DNA of 64,000 nt from Pseudaquabacterium inlustre (GCF_038066595.1 NZ_JBBUTH010000008.1:372001-436000), one strand, 5' to 3'. Counted from the first letter of the stretch, positions 1-9,843 are shown. Translations and numbers: made by a program. Notes: generated from the sequence alone by a model not told the origin.

Positions 1-656
1 ATGGCCGCCTCCAGGTCGGCGCTCATGCCCATGCTCAGCGTGTCCAGCCGGGTGCTGCTGCCGGCCTGGGCCAGCGCGGCGTTCACCGCGGCCATCAGCT
101 CGCGCAGCGCACGGTGCGGCGCGCGCTGCGCGTCCAGGTCGCCGGCCGGCTCGGGGATGGCCATCAGCCCGCGCAGGCGCACGCGCTCGGCCGGCAGCGC
201 GGCCACCGCCAGCGCCAGCGCCGCGGTGTCGGCCGGCGCCAGGCCGCTCTTGCTGGCCTCGCCGCTGATGTTGACCTGCAGGCACAGCTGCAGCGGCCCC
301 AGCGTGGGCGGGCGCTGCTCGGCCAGGCGCTGGGCGATCTTCAGGCGGTCGACCGAGTGCACCCAGTCGAAGGCCTCGGCCACCGGGCGGGTCTTGTTGC
401 TCTGCAGCGGGCCGATCAGGTGCCACTGCAGCTGGCGGCGGATGTCGGCCAGCGTGGCGATCTTGTCCAGCGCCTCCTGCACGTAGTTCTCGCCGAACTG
501 GCGCGCGCCGGCGGCGAAGGCCTCGCGCACGGCCTCGGCCGGGAAGGTCTTGCTGACGGCCAGCAGCGTGACCGCGTCCACGGGGCGGCCCGCACGCTCA
601 CAAGCCGTCGCGATTCGCTCTTGAACTTGCTGATAGTTGCCGATAACGGTGGTCAT
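1..656 (-). CDS. yggS: YggS/PLPBP family PLP-binding protein (partial, 3' end cut by window)
   Basis: The reverse strand from the ATG at 656 reads as the YggS/PROSC family of single-domain, alanine-racemase-like proteins that bind pyridoxal phosphate and buffer PLP and amino/keto acid pools in the cytoplasm. The PLP lysine is residue 36 in LLAVSKTFPA. Further family motifs are FGENYVQEA, HLIGPLQSNK, VHSVDR, LQVNISGEASKSG and LSMGMSADLEAA. The frame stays open to base 1, so about 218 codons are visible and only the C-terminal end is missing. The gene diverges from pilT, a neighbourhood also known in Pseudomonas. The identity is near certain. Confidence 0.95.
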   Translation of the reverse strand, partial: MTTVIGNYQQVQERIATACERAGRPVDAVTLLAVSKTFPAEAVREAFAAGARQFGENYVQEALDKIATLADIRRQLQWHLIGPLQSNKTRPVAEAFDWVHSVDRLKIAQRLAEQRPPTLGPLQLCLQVNISGEASKSGLAPADTAALALAVAALPAERVRLRGLMAIPEPAGDLDAQRAPHRALRELMAAVNAALAQAGSSTRLDTLSMGMSADLEAA

Positions 657-760
657 AATGATTTGCAAGGGGGGCGGCGCGCGCCCTCCGCATTTCCCAT
701 TTCCGACACGGGCTGCGGGCGCGACGACCAGACTGCCGCGAGCCTACCCCAGGCGACACC

Positions 761-1804
<1,044 letters not shown>

Positions 1805-1851
1805 AACTCCCCCACAATTCACCGAACTGAGCTGCCAGGGAGTCCGGCGCC

Positions 1852-2988
1852 GTGGAACGCGAACAAGCCTCGAAATTCGTCAACGACCTGCTGCGGCTGA
1901 TGGTCACGCGCGGCGGCTCCGACCTGTTCCTCACCGCCGACTTCCCGCCCGCCATCAAGGTGGATGGCAAGGTCACGCGCGTGTCGCCGCAGCCACTCAC
2001 CGGCCAGCACACGCTGGTACTGGCCCGCGCCGTGATGAACGAGCGCCAGGCCACCGAGTTCGAGCGCACCAAGGAGTGCAACTTCGCGATCGCCCCGCAT
2101 GGCATCGGGCGCTTTCGCGTCAACGCCTTCATGCAGCAGGGCCATGTGGGCCTGGTGATGCGCACCATCCCGCAGGTGCTGCCCACCATCGACAGCCTGG
2201 GCCTGCCGCCGGTGCTCAAGGAGGTGGCCATGACCAAGCGCGGCCTGGTCATCATGGTGGGCGCCACCGGCTCGGGCAAGAGCACCTCGCTGGCGGCCAT
2301 GCTCGACTGGCGCAACGAGCACAGCTACGGCCACATCATCACCGTGGAAGACCCGGTGGAGTTCGTGCATGCGCACAAGAACTGCATCGTCACGCAGCGC
2401 GAGGTGGGCATCGACACCGACGGCTGGGAGCAGGCGCTGAAGAACACCCTGCGCCAGGCGCCCGACGTGATCATGATGGGCGAGATCCGCGACCGCGAGA
2501 CCATGGAACACGCGGTGGCCTTTGCCGAGACCGGCCACCTGTGCCTGGCCACGCTGCACGCCAACTCGTCGAACCAGGCGCTCGACCGCATCATCAACTT
2601 CTTCCCCGAAGAGCGGCGCCAGCAGCTGCTGATGGACCTGTCGCTGAACCTGCGCGGCCTGGTGTCGCAGCGGCTGCTGCCGCGCGAGGAAGGCAAGGGC
2701 CGCATCGCCGCGGTGGAGATCCTGCTGAACACGCCGCTGATCTCCGACCTGATCTTCAAGGGCGAGGTGGCCGAGATCAAGGACCTGATGAAGCGCAGCC
2801 GCGAGCTGGGCATGCAGACCTTCGACCAAGCGCTGTTCGACCTGTACGAAGCCGGCGAAGTGACCTACGAGGACGCGCTGCGCAACGCCGACTCGGTGAA
2901 CGACCTGCGCCTGCAGATCAAGCTGCACAGCAACCGTGCGCGCAGCCGCGACCTCTCGGCAGGCACTGAACATTTCACCATCGTGTGA
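1852..2988 (+). CDS. pilU: PilT-like type IV pilus ATPase PilU
   Basis: This 378-residue paralogue of PilT helps retraction under load and in most species works only together with PilT. Walker A GATGSGKST lies at 137-145, followed by VEDPVEFVHAHKN, the Walker B region DVIMMGEIRD and the His-box stretch TGHLCLATLHANS. The C-terminal extension past the PilT length is typical of PilU. Translation starts at GTG 1852, preceded by AGGGAG at 1837-1842 with good spacing. It probably forms an operon with pilT. Confidence 0.96.
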   Translation: MEREQASKFVNDLLRLMVTRGGSDLFLTADFPPAIKVDGKVTRVSPQPLTGQHTLVLARAVMNERQATEFERTKECNFAIAPHGIGRFRVNAFMQQGHVGLVMRTIPQVLPTIDSLGLPPVLKEVAMTKRGLVIMVGATGSGKSTSLAAMLDWRNEHSYGHIITVEDPVEFVHAHKNCIVTQREVGIDTDGWEQALKNTLRQAPDVIMMGEIRDRETMEHAVAFAETGHLCLATLHANSSNQALDRIINFFPEERRQQLLMDLSLNLRGLVSQRLLPREEGKGRIAAVEILLNTPLISDLIFKGEVAEIKDLMKRSRELGMQTFDQALFDLYEAGEVTYEDALRNADSVNDLRLQIKLHSNRARSRDLSAGTEHFTIV

Positions 2989-3020
2989 TGTGTGATGAGG
3001 CGTCGATACACTCGGCGCCC

Positions 3021-3911
3021 ATGACCAAGACCTACGAACCGATCGCTTCGCGCCGTGTGGCGTTTCTCGGCCTGGGCGTGATGGGCGGGCCGATGGCCGG
3101 GCACCTGGCGCGCGCCGGGCACCAGGTCACGGTCTACAACCGCACCGCCGCCAAGGCCCAGGCCTGGGCCCAGGAATACGGTGGCCAGGCCGCCGCCACG
3201 CCGCGTGAGGCCGCCGCTGGTGCCGAGTTCGTGTTCGCCTGCGTGGGCAACGACGACGACCTGCGCTCGGTGGTTCTGGGTGCCGATGGCGCCTTTGCCG
3301 GCATGGCGCCGGGCGCCATCTTCGTCGACCACACCACGGCCTCGGCCGAGGTGGCGCGCGAGCTGGCCGCAGCGGCCACGGCCGCCGGCCTGCAGTTCGT
3401 CGACGCACCGGTGTCGGGCGGCCAGGCAGGGGCGGTGAACGGCCTGCTCACCGTGATGTGCGGCGGCGATGCCGCGGCCTTTGCCGCGATGCAGCCGGTG
3501 GCCATGGCGTTTTCGCGCGCCGTCACGCTGGTGGGCAAGAGCGGCGCGGGTCAGCTGGCCAAGATGGTCAACCAAATCTGCATCGCCGGCCTGGTGCAGG
3601 GCCTGTCGGAAGCCATCGCCTTCGGCCAGAAGGCCGGGCTGGACATGAAGCAGGTGCTGGACGTGATCGGCAAGGGCGCCGCGCAGAGCTGGCAGATGGA
3701 CAACCGTGGCAAGACCATGGTCGACGACCAGTTCGAGTTCGGCTTCGCCGTCGACTGGATGCGCAAGGACCTGGGCCTGGTGCTCGACGAGGCCCGCCGC
3801 AACGGCGCGCGCCTGCCGGTCACCGCGCTGGTCGACCAGTTCTACGGCGACGTGCAGAAGATGGGCGGCAACCGCTGGGACACCAGCAGCCTGATTCGCA
3901 GACTGAAGTAA
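3021..3911 (+). CDS. 3-hydroxyisobutyrate dehydrogenase-family NAD(P) oxidoreductase
   Basis: This 296-residue beta-hydroxyacid dehydrogenase has the N-terminal nucleotide motif FLGLGVMGGPMAGHLARAGH, the substrate motif DAPVSGGQAGAVNG, and the catalytic-lysine region GKSGAGQLAKMVNQI. The family reduces or oxidises short 3-hydroxy acids (hydroxyisobutyrate, tartronate semialdehyde, succinic semialdehyde); the exact substrate cannot be read here. I chose the ATG at 3021, which starts MTKTYEPIASRRVAFLGLG. In-frame starts at 2985 and 2988 overlap the pilU end and add poorly conserved sequence. A -10-like TACACT at 3007-3012 lies 8 bases before the ATG and no Shine-Dalgarno is visible, so the mRNA may be leaderless. 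Confidence 0.9.
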   Translation: MTKTYEPIASRRVAFLGLGVMGGPMAGHLARAGHQVTVYNRTAAKAQAWAQEYGGQAAATPREAAAGAEFVFACVGNDDDLRSVVLGADGAFAGMAPGAIFVDHTTASAEVARELAAAATAAGLQFVDAPVSGGQAGAVNGLLTVMCGGDAAAFAAMQPVAMAFSRAVTLVGKSGAGQLAKMVNQICIAGLVQGLSEAIAFGQKAGLDMKQVLDVIGKGAAQSWQMDNRGKTMVDDQFEFGFAVDWMRKDLGLVLDEARRNGARLPVTALVDQFYGDVQKMGGNRWDTSSLIRRLK

Positions 3912-3950
3912 GGGCCGGGGCAAGCCACCACCGAAACCCAGCGATCGCCC

Positions 3951-3972
3951 AGGATCCGGCTTTGCCGGTCCT
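3951..3972 (+). terminator. Hairpin after the dehydrogenase gene
   Basis: The arms AGGA-T-CCGGC and GCCGG-T-CCT pair around a TTT loop, with one T-T mismatch. The hairpin begins 40 bases after the stop codon at 3911. There is no T tract, so it is only a possible terminator between the convergent genes. Confidence 0.4.
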
Positions 3973-3980
3973 GCGGCGAT

Positions 3981-4020
3981 GCCCCCTTGAGGGGGCGCGC
4001 GTCAGCGCGTAGGGGGTGGG
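3981..4020. repeat. REP-like palindromic element, copy 1
   Basis: A stem GCCCCC-TTGA-GGGGGC is followed by a second small palindrome (CGCGTCAGCGCG) and a G run ending next to the dolP stop codon. The layout matches the element at 36451-36490: a C5-6/G5-6 stem, then a short palindrome, then GGGGG. From memory, such elements are scattered in Burkholderiales genomes at gene ends. It may also act as a bidirectional terminator. Confidence 0.55.
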
Positions 4021-4665
4021 TTACTTTTTCGCGGGCGGTTGAATTTGCGCGAGTTCAGCCTCGCTGATCACCTGGAACACGCGCACCACCTTGGTCACGC
4101 CGCCCACCGAGCGGGCCAGTTCGGCGGCGCGGGCGGCCTCGCGCTCGGTGACGATGCCCATCAGGTACACCGTGCCGCGCTCGGTCACCACCTTGATGGC
4201 GTTGGACTGCAGGTCCTTGGCGTCGATGAAGGTGGCCTTCACCTTGCTGGTCAGCACGCCGTCGTTGGTGCGCGAGGTCAGCGAGCTGTTGCCCACCAGG
4301 GCCAGCTCATTGACCGTGCTGCGCACGTTCTCGATCCGGGCGATGGCCTGTTCCACGGCCTGCTTGTCGGCCTCGGAGGGCACCTCGCCGGTGATCAGCA
4401 CGCTGCGGTTGTAGCTGGTGGCGTTGACATGGCCGCGCTCGCCGATGGCCTCGCGCACGCGGGTGATGGTCTTCAGCTCGATGGCCTCGTCCTCCACCTG
4501 AGCGCCGCCGGTGCGGCGGTCGGTCACCGCGAAGGCCGTGCCCACCATCGCGCCGCCCACCAGGATGGGCGCGGCGCAACCGGCCGCCAGCACGCTGCCG
4601 GCCAGGGCGGCCATCAGGGCGGTGAGGCGCAGCGCGCGGGGAAGGTCGGTGGTCAGACGGGTCAT
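4021..4665 (-). CDS. dolP: BON-domain outer-membrane lipoprotein (DolP/YraP-like)
   Basis: This 214-residue lipoprotein has a signal peptide with lipobox LAAG-C30, followed by a Gly-rich stretch and two BON domains (about 60-130 and 135-205, the second with FIDAKDLQSNAIKVVTERGT). In E. coli DolP keeps the outer membrane intact and supports septal amidase activation. Its ATG at 4665 overlaps the diaA stop by 4 bases (ATGA), so the two are translationally coupled. The neighbours yraN, diaA and rsmI are those of E. coli dolP, which supports the symbol. Confidence 0.9.
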   Translation of the reverse strand: MTRLTTDLPRALRLTALMAALAGSVLAAGCAAPILVGGAMVGTAFAVTDRRTGGAQVEDEAIELKTITRVREAIGERGHVNATSYNRSVLITGEVPSEADKQAVEQAIARIENVRSTVNELALVGNSSLTSRTNDGVLTSKVKATFIDAKDLQSNAIKVVTERGTVYLMGIVTEREAARAAELARSVGGVTKVVRVFQVISEAELAQIQPPAKK

Positions 4666-5258
4666 GCGGAATCCTGTTCACCCAGCAATTGCAGATCGAT
4701 CGCGTCGCACAGGCAGTGCAACACCAGCAGCTGCGACTCGAGCACGCGGGCGCGGCGCTCGTGCGGCACGGCCACCAGCACATCGGTCTCGCCCAGCAGC
4801 CCGCGCAGCGAGCCCCCGGTGCGGCCGGTGATGGCGATCACGGACATTTCCTTGGACTGAGCGGCCTGCGCCGCGGCGATCAGCGCCGGCGCCTCGCCCT
4901 CGGGGTCGAGCACCAGCAGCAGGTCGCCCGGCTGGCCCAGCGTGTCGACCTGGCGCACCAGCGCGAGTTCCAGCCCGCCCTCGGCGATCAGGCCGGCCAG
5001 GGCCACGGCGTCAGCGCCCAGGGCCAGTGCGGCCAAGCCGGGCCGGTCGCGCTCGAAGCGCCCAGTCAGTGCCAGCGCCGCCACCTGGGCCAGCGCCGCG
5101 CTGGGGCCCAGGCCGGCCACCAGCACGCGCCCGCCCGATGTCAAGCCGGTCACCAGGGCCTGCGCGGCCTCGGCGATCGGCCGGCCCAGGGCCTCGGCGG
5201 CCTGGTACTGCAGGTCGGCACTCTCGAAGAAATGGTGCTGGATGCGCTGCTCTAGCAT
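4662..5258 (-). CDS. diaA: SIS-domain protein DiaA (phosphoheptose isomerase-like)
   Basis: This 198-residue single SIS-domain protein begins MLEQRIQHHFFESADLQYQAAEALG and contains GRVLVAGLGPSAALAQVAA, SKEMSVIAITGRTGGSL and the end motif LLVLHCLCDAIDLQLLGE. DiaA is a DnaA-binding tetramer that promotes timely replication initiation. The close relative GmhA isomerises sedoheptulose 7-phosphate. The position between yraN and dolP, as in E. coli, favours DiaA over GmhA. The ATG at 5258 is preceded by a -10-like TATCAT (5267-5272 on this strand) only 8 bases away. Confidence 0.85.
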   Translation of the reverse strand: MLEQRIQHHFFESADLQYQAAEALGRPIAEAAQALVTGLTSGGRVLVAGLGPSAALAQVAALALTGRFERDRPGLAALALGADAVALAGLIAEGGLELALVRQVDTLGQPGDLLLVLDPEGEAPALIAAAQAAQSKEMSVIAITGRTGGSLRGLLGETDVLVAVPHERRARVLESQLLVLHCLCDAIDLQLLGEQDSA

Positions 5259-5328
5259 GGTGCGTGATGATAAGTGCGCGGGGTGTCGCGGCCGTTGCCG
5301 CCCGGTCAAGCCTGCCCGCCAAGCCCGC

Positions 5329-5739
5329 TCAGGCGTCGAACGCCCCGCGCAGCCAGCTGACCTGGCCGCCGTCGATGGCCACCACGTCGAAGCGGCAGGG
5401 CGGCAGGCGGTCGAAGCGCAGCAGGAAGTGCTGCGCGGCGCGCACGATGCGCTGCTGCTTGGCAAAGCCCACGCTGGCCGCCGCGCCACCGTGGCCGCTG
5501 CCGCGCCGCGCACGCACCTCCACGAACACCAGGGTGCCGTCGCGCTCGCGGCAGATCAGGTCGATCTCGGCGCCACGCTGGCGCGGGCCACCGGCCAGCC
5601 GATAATTGCGCGCCACCAGCGCCAGGCCCTGGGCCTGCAGATAGGCCAGCGCCCGCGCCTCGGCCTCGTCGCCCACCGCCTTGGTGGTGCGCCCCCCGCT
5701 TCCGCCTGATCCGCCGTCCCGGCCTGCTGCCTTGAACAT
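5329..5739 (-). CDS. yraN: UPF0102 family protein YraN
   Basis: This 136-residue protein of the YraN/UPF0102 family has a nuclease-like fold related to Holliday-junction resolvases. Visible family motifs are GDEAEARALAYLQAQGLALVARNYR, then RGAEIDLICRERDGTLVFVEVRARRG with the conserved acidic and E-x-K/R residues, and KQQRIVRAAQHFL. Its precise role is unknown. The start ATG at 5739 overlaps the proposed start of rsmI on the other strand, so the divergent 5' ends share about 8 bases. Confidence 0.9.
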   Translation of the reverse strand: MFKAAGRDGGSGGSGGRTTKAVGDEAEARALAYLQAQGLALVARNYRLAGGPRQRGAEIDLICRERDGTLVFVEVRARRGSGHGGAAASVGFAKQQRIVRAAQHFLLRFDRLPPCRFDVVAIDGGQVSWLRGAFDA

Positions 5740-6700
5740 CGACGCCACCCTGCTCCGCCAGGCCGCCGCCGCCGCGGCCGGCAGCCAGCAGTACCCCGCC
5801 GGGGCACTGTACGTGGTGGCCACGCCGATCGGCAACCTGGCCGACATCACGCTGCGCGCGCTGCACGTGCTGGGCCTGGTGGACGCCGTGGCCTGCGAGG
5901 ACACCCGCGTCACCGGCGGCCTGCTACGCCACCTGGGGCTGGACAAGCCGCTGCTGCCACTGCACCAGCACAACGAGCGCGCCGCTGCGCAGGGCGTGAT
6001 CGCACGCCTGGCCGCCGGCGAGCGCGTGGCCTATGCCAGCGATGCCGGCACGCCGGCCGTCAGCGACCCCGGCGCGGTGCTGGTGGCCGCCGTGGCCGAG
6101 GCCGGCTACCGCGTGCTGCCGCTGCCCGGCGCCAGCAGCGCCACCGCCGCGCTCAGCGCCGCCGGCGACACGGTGGCCCAGGGCTACACCTTCGTCGGCT
6201 TCCTGCCCGCCAAGGGCGGCGAGCGCCGCGCCGCGCTGCAGGCGCTGGCCGCCGATGCACGCTGCCAGGTGCTGTTCGAGGCACCGCACCGCATCGCCAC
6301 GCTGGCGCGCGAGCTGGCCGAGGCCCTGCCGCAGCGCCCGGTGACGCTGGCGCGCGAGCTGACCAAGCAATTCGAGACCATCGTCACCCGGCCCGCCGCC
6401 GCCCTGCCCGCCTGGCTGGCCGAAGACGCCCACCGCGAGCGTGGCGAGTTCGTGCTGGTGCTGCATGCGCTGGCAGCAGCGGATGGCGAGGCCGAGGCGG
6501 CCGTGCCCGCCGCGGTGGAAAAGCTGCTGGCCCCGCTGCTGCAGGCCCTGCCGCTGAAGCAGGCCGTGGCGCTGACCGCCGAGGCCACCGGCACGCCGCG
6601 CAACGCGCTGTACCAGCGTGCGCTGGCGCTGCGCGATGAGGCCGAGGGCGAGGACGTGGCCGACAACGGCACGGACGCCGCCACGCCGCCCGGGGCCTGA
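5732..6700 (+). CDS. rsmI: 16S rRNA (cytidine-1402 2'-O)-methyltransferase RsmI
   Basis: A tetrapyrrole-methylase-fold enzyme that methylates the ribose of C1402 in 16S rRNA using S-adenosylmethionine. Motifs are LYVVATPIGNLADITLRAL, EDTRVTGGLLRHLGL, YASDAGTPAVSDPG and PGASSATAALSAAG, with FEAPHRIATLA later. There is no ATG near the conserved part. The TTG at 5732 gives 322 residues; a GTG at 5681 would also fit. The product is some 30 residues longer than usual at both ends. It lies divergent to yraN, as in E. coli. Confidence 0.9.
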   Translation: MNIDATLLRQAAAAAAGSQQYPAGALYVVATPIGNLADITLRALHVLGLVDAVACEDTRVTGGLLRHLGLDKPLLPLHQHNERAAAQGVIARLAAGERVAYASDAGTPAVSDPGAVLVAAVAEAGYRVLPLPGASSATAALSAAGDTVAQGYTFVGFLPAKGGERRAALQALAADARCQVLFEAPHRIATLARELAEALPQRPVTLARELTKQFETIVTRPAAALPAWLAEDAHRERGEFVLVLHALAAADGEAEAAVPAAVEKLLAPLLQALPLKQAVALTAEATGTPRNALYQRALALRDEAEGEDVADNGTDAATPPGA

Positions 6701-6707
6701 GCGCCCG

Positions 6708-7667
6708 TCAGTCCAGCGCCAGCCGCCAGGTCTCGGACACCAGCGGCACGCCGAACTCGGCATGCGGCTCGCTGCCGGTGCACTCGAAGCCGCGGCTGGC
6801 ATAGATGCCGCGCGCCGCCACCAGGCAGCTCTGCGTCCACAGCACCATCTCGCGGTAGCCGGCGCGGCGCGCGAAGGCGATGCACTCGTCGGTGAGCCGG
6901 CCACCCAGGCCCAGGCCGCGCGCCTCGGGGCGCAGCAGCAACAGGCGCAGCTTGGCGGTCGTGGCCGACTGGCGCACGACGAACACCGAACCCACGCGCT
7001 GGCCGTCCAGCTCGGCGATCCAGCAGCGCTCGACGCCGGGCTGGAACTGGCGCACGTAGTCGGCCACGATGCCGGCCACCAGGCCCTCGAAGCGCGCGTC
7101 CCAGCCGTACTCACGCGCGTACAGCTCGCCATGCTGCTGCACCACCCAGCCCAGATCGCCCGGCGCGGGCTCGCGCAGCAGCACGGTGCGGGTGGGCGCG
7201 CGGCTGGCGGGGTCGAGCAGGCCCTCGATGCGGCCCATCGCCTGCACCAGGGCCGCACGGTCGGGCGGCGGCAAGGGCGCCAGCAGCGCCGCCGCCTCGT
7301 CGCACGACTTCTGCTGCAGCGGCGCGAACACGGCCTGGCCGGCCTCGGTCAGCGCCAGCAGGCTCTGGCGGGCGTCGGTGGGGCTGGGCTGGCGCCGCAG
7401 CCAGCCGGCCTGCTCGAAGCGCTTGAGCACCCGGCTGAGGTAGCCGCCGTCCAGCCCCAGCACGCGTGCCAGCTCGCTGGCCACCGGCGCCTCGCGGTGC
7501 GCCAACTCGTACAGCACGCGCACCTCGGTCAGCGTGAATTCGCTGCCCAGGTAGGGCGCCAGCACGCCAGCGCGCTGGGTGTAGAAGCGGTTGAAGCGGC
7601 GGATCGCGTCGATCGCGGTCGCATCGACGGCGGAAGCTTGGGGATTGGGCGACGGCATGCATGCCAT
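6708..7667 (-). CDS. MarR-family regulator fused to GNAT acetyltransferase
   Basis: A two-domain protein of about 319 residues. The N-terminal half is a MarR winged helix (FTLTEVRVLYELAHREAPVASELARVLGLDGGYLSRVLKRFEQAGWL). The C-terminal half is a GNAT domain with the acetyl-CoA loop LRPEARGLGLGGRLTDECI and the late motif ARGIYASRGFE. Such fusions are common in proteobacteria; targets and acetyl acceptor are not known. I used the ATG at 7667; 7658 is possible. The perfect palindrome at 7691-7706 lies just upstream and is the likely autoregulatory operator. Confidence 0.88.
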   Translation of the reverse strand: MACMPSPNPQASAVDATAIDAIRRFNRFYTQRAGVLAPYLGSEFTLTEVRVLYELAHREAPVASELARVLGLDGGYLSRVLKRFEQAGWLRRQPSPTDARQSLLALTEAGQAVFAPLQQKSCDEAAALLAPLPPPDRAALVQAMGRIEGLLDPASRAPTRTVLLREPAPGDLGWVVQQHGELYAREYGWDARFEGLVAGIVADYVRQFQPGVERCWIAELDGQRVGSVFVVRQSATTAKLRLLLLRPEARGLGLGGRLTDECIAFARRAGYREMVLWTQSCLVAARGIYASRGFECTGSEPHAEFGVPLVSETWRLALD

Positions 7668-7690
7668 CGTCAATCATTTACTTGCCTCAG

Positions 7691-7706
7691 TCAATCAATT
7701 GATTGA
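7691..7706. promoter_or_regulatory. Palindromic operator TCAATCAATTGATTGA
   Basis: A perfect 16-base inverted repeat, AT-rich in a GC-rich setting, ends 24 bases upstream of the MarR-GNAT start. A further half site TCAAT occurs at 7670-7674. MarR dimers usually bind 16-20 base palindromes overlapping their own promoter, so autoregulation is the natural reading. Seen in sequence; binding is inferred. Confidence 0.65.
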
Positions 7707-7739
7707 AGGGCGCACCTCGGACCATCCGCCGGGGGCCGA

Positions 7740-8132
7740 TCACTTCGGCGCGCTGGCAGCACCCGGCGCGGTCTGGCGATCGTGCTTCTGGTGGTGGATG
7801 TCGCGGCTGGCGCGGTTCTGCAGGTGCGCCAGGCGGTGGCGCTCCTGCGGCGTGACGCTGCCATCGGCCTTGGCCTTGTCCTCGGCCTTGCCGATGGCGG
7901 CTTGCTCGCGCTCCAGGCGGCGGGCTTCACGGCCGGTGAGCGCGCCCGAGGCAGCACCCTGGGCGATGCGGGCCTGCTGGCGGGCCTCGCGGCGGTCAAC
8001 CCGCGGCGTCGCGGTGCTGCCGGAGGCGGCGGTGGCGCCGGGGGCCGCCGCGGGCTGGGCGTGGACCGGTGCCGCCAGCGCGGTGACGGCCAGGGCCAGG
8101 GTGGACAGCGAGAGCTTCAGGGCGGAATGCAT
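7740..8132 (-). CDS. Small secreted, highly charged helical protein of unknown function
   Basis: This 130-residue protein has a clear Sec signal peptide (MHSALKLSLSTLALAVTALA, cleaved near VHA-QP). The mature part is very rich in Arg, Lys, Gln and Ala: RREARQQARIAQGAASGALT, then REARRLEREQAAIGKAEDKA and RLAHLQNRASRDIHHQKHD. It looks all-helical, and KADGSVTPQER resembles a degenerate EF-hand-like or turn motif. I do not recognise a named family. The ATG at 8132 was chosen because the signal peptide starts there. Confidence 0.7.
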   Translation of the reverse strand: MHSALKLSLSTLALAVTALAAPVHAQPAAAPGATAASGSTATPRVDRREARQQARIAQGAASGALTGREARRLEREQAAIGKAEDKAKADGSVTPQERHRLAHLQNRASRDIHHQKHDRQTAPGAASAPK

Positions 8133-8352
8133 GGCGTCGGACCTTCGTCTTGGGGTTTCGCAATGGCGCGCAGCGGGCATGCTGAGCGCCTGGCTTCTTC
8201 ATCCTTTGCCGTCCGGGCCCGGTGGCTCAGACTCAACGCCAGGCTGTCGGCCCGCGTGCACGCCGCCGTTCGCAAAGTTGTGTGAATCGGCAACAGCCAG
8301 CCCGCCCGGCCCGCGGCCAGCGCAGGAACCCGCCCGCTCCTAGAATGGACCG

Positions 8353-9816
8353 ATGATCTCGCGCGAACCCACCCTCGAGCGGCTAGCCACCGCGCAGCAG
8401 CTGCTGATCGATCCCTTCGGCCTCGACGAGGCCAAGATCGCGAATGCACTTGCCGTCATCGGCCAGCACCGCATCGACGACGCGGACCTCTACTTCCAGA
8501 TCACCCGCCACGAGGGCTGGAGCCTGGAGGAAGGCATCGTCAAGAGCGGCAGCTTTGGCATCGACCAGGGCGTGGGCGTGCGCGCCGTGGCCGGCGAGAA
8601 GACCGCCTTCGCCTACAGCGACGACATTTCCGAGGCCAGCCTCCTGGACGCCGCGCGCACCGTGCGCTCGATCGCCGCCGCCGGCCAGAGCAAGCGCATC
8701 AAGGTGGGCCGCGCCGCCAAGGTGGCCGCCAGCCGCGCGCTGTACCCGACGACGGACCCCATCGGCACGCTGGACAGCGCGCAGAAGGTGGCGCTGCTGG
8801 AGAAGGTGGAACGCATGGCCCGCGCGCGTGATCCGCGCGTGGTGCAGGTGATGGCCGGCGTGGCGGCCGAGTACGACGTGGTGCTGGTGGCCCGTGCCGA
8901 CGGCACGCGCGCGGCGGACGTGCGCCCGCTGGTGCGCCTGTCGGTCACCGTGATCGCCGAGAGCAACGGCCGGCGCGAGATCGGCTCGGGCGGCGGCGGT
9001 GGCCGCTACGGCCTGGGCTACTTCCAGGACGACCTGCTGGCGCAGTACGTCGACCAGGCGGTGAACGCCGCGCTCACCAACCTCGAATCGCGCCCCGCCC
9101 CGGCCGGCCACATGACCGTGGTGCTGGGCCCGGGCTGGCCCGGCGTGCTGCTGCACGAGGCCGTGGGCCACGGCCTGGAAGGCGACTTCAACCGCAAGGG
9201 CAGCAGCGCCTTCAGCGGCAAGATCGGCCAGCGCGTGGCGGCCAAGGGCGTCACCGTGCTCGATGACGGCACCCTCCCCGACCGCCGCGGCAGCCTGAAC
9301 GTCGACGACGAGGGCCACGCCAGCCAGCGCAACGTGCTGATCGAGGACGGCATCCTCAAGGGCTACATCCAGGACAGCATGAACGCCCGCCTGATGGGCG
9401 TGAAGCCCACCGGCAACGGCCGCCGCGAGAGCTACGCCCATGTGCCGATGCCGCGCATGACCAACACCTACATGCTGGCCGGCGACAAGACCAAGGACGA
9501 GATCGTGGCCAGCATCAAGCGCGGGCTGTACGCCACCAACTTCGGCGGCGGCCAGGTCGACATCACCAGCGGCAAGTTCGTGTTCTCGGCCAGCGAGGCC
9601 TACTGGGTCGAGAACGGCAAGATCCTCTACCCGGTGAAGGGCGCCACGATCATCGGCAACGGCCCCGACGCGCTCACCCGCGTCAGCATGATCGGCAACG
9701 ACCTGCAGCTCGACACCGGCGTGGGCGTGTGCGGCAAGGAAGGCCAGAGCGTGCCGGTGGGCGTGGGCCAGCCCACGCTGCGCATCGACGGCCTGACCGT
9801 CGGCGGCACGGCCTGA
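8353..9816 (+). CDS. tldD: Metalloprotease subunit TldD
   Basis: This 487-residue TldD forms, with TldE/PmbA, a cytoplasmic zinc protease that trims peptides (microcin B17 leader, CcdA and other unfolded peptides). The zinc motif HEAVGH lies at residues 269-274 in LLHEAVGHGLEGDFNRKGSS. The C-terminal beta-rich domain is complete (GNDLQLDTGVGVCGKEGQSVPVG region). No tldE is in the window. The ATG at 8353 sits 6 bases after a -10-like TAGAAT (8341-8346) with no Shine-Dalgarno, so the mRNA is probably leaderless or nearly so. Confidence 0.96.
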   Translation: MISREPTLERLATAQQLLIDPFGLDEAKIANALAVIGQHRIDDADLYFQITRHEGWSLEEGIVKSGSFGIDQGVGVRAVAGEKTAFAYSDDISEASLLDAARTVRSIAAAGQSKRIKVGRAAKVAASRALYPTTDPIGTLDSAQKVALLEKVERMARARDPRVVQVMAGVAAEYDVVLVARADGTRAADVRPLVRLSVTVIAESNGRREIGSGGGGGRYGLGYFQDDLLAQYVDQAVNAALTNLESRPAPAGHMTVVLGPGWPGVLLHEAVGHGLEGDFNRKGSSAFSGKIGQRVAAKGVTVLDDGTLPDRRGSLNVDDEGHASQRNVLIEDGILKGYIQDSMNARLMGVKPTGNGRRESYAHVPMPRMTNTYMLAGDKTKDEIVASIKRGLYATNFGGGQVDITSGKFVFSASEAYWVENGKILYPVKGATIIGNGPDALTRVSMIGNDLQLDTGVGVCGKEGQSVPVGVGQPTLRIDGLTVGGTA

Positions 9817-9821
9817 GCGGC

Positions 9822-9843
9822 CCGGCCCGCACGGGCGGGCCGG
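9822..9843 (+). terminator. GC-rich hairpin after tldD
   Basis: A perfect 9-base stem CCGGCCCGC / GCGGGCCGG around ACGG lies 6 bases after the tldD stop. It lacks a T tract, so termination is probable but not certain. Confidence 0.6.
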
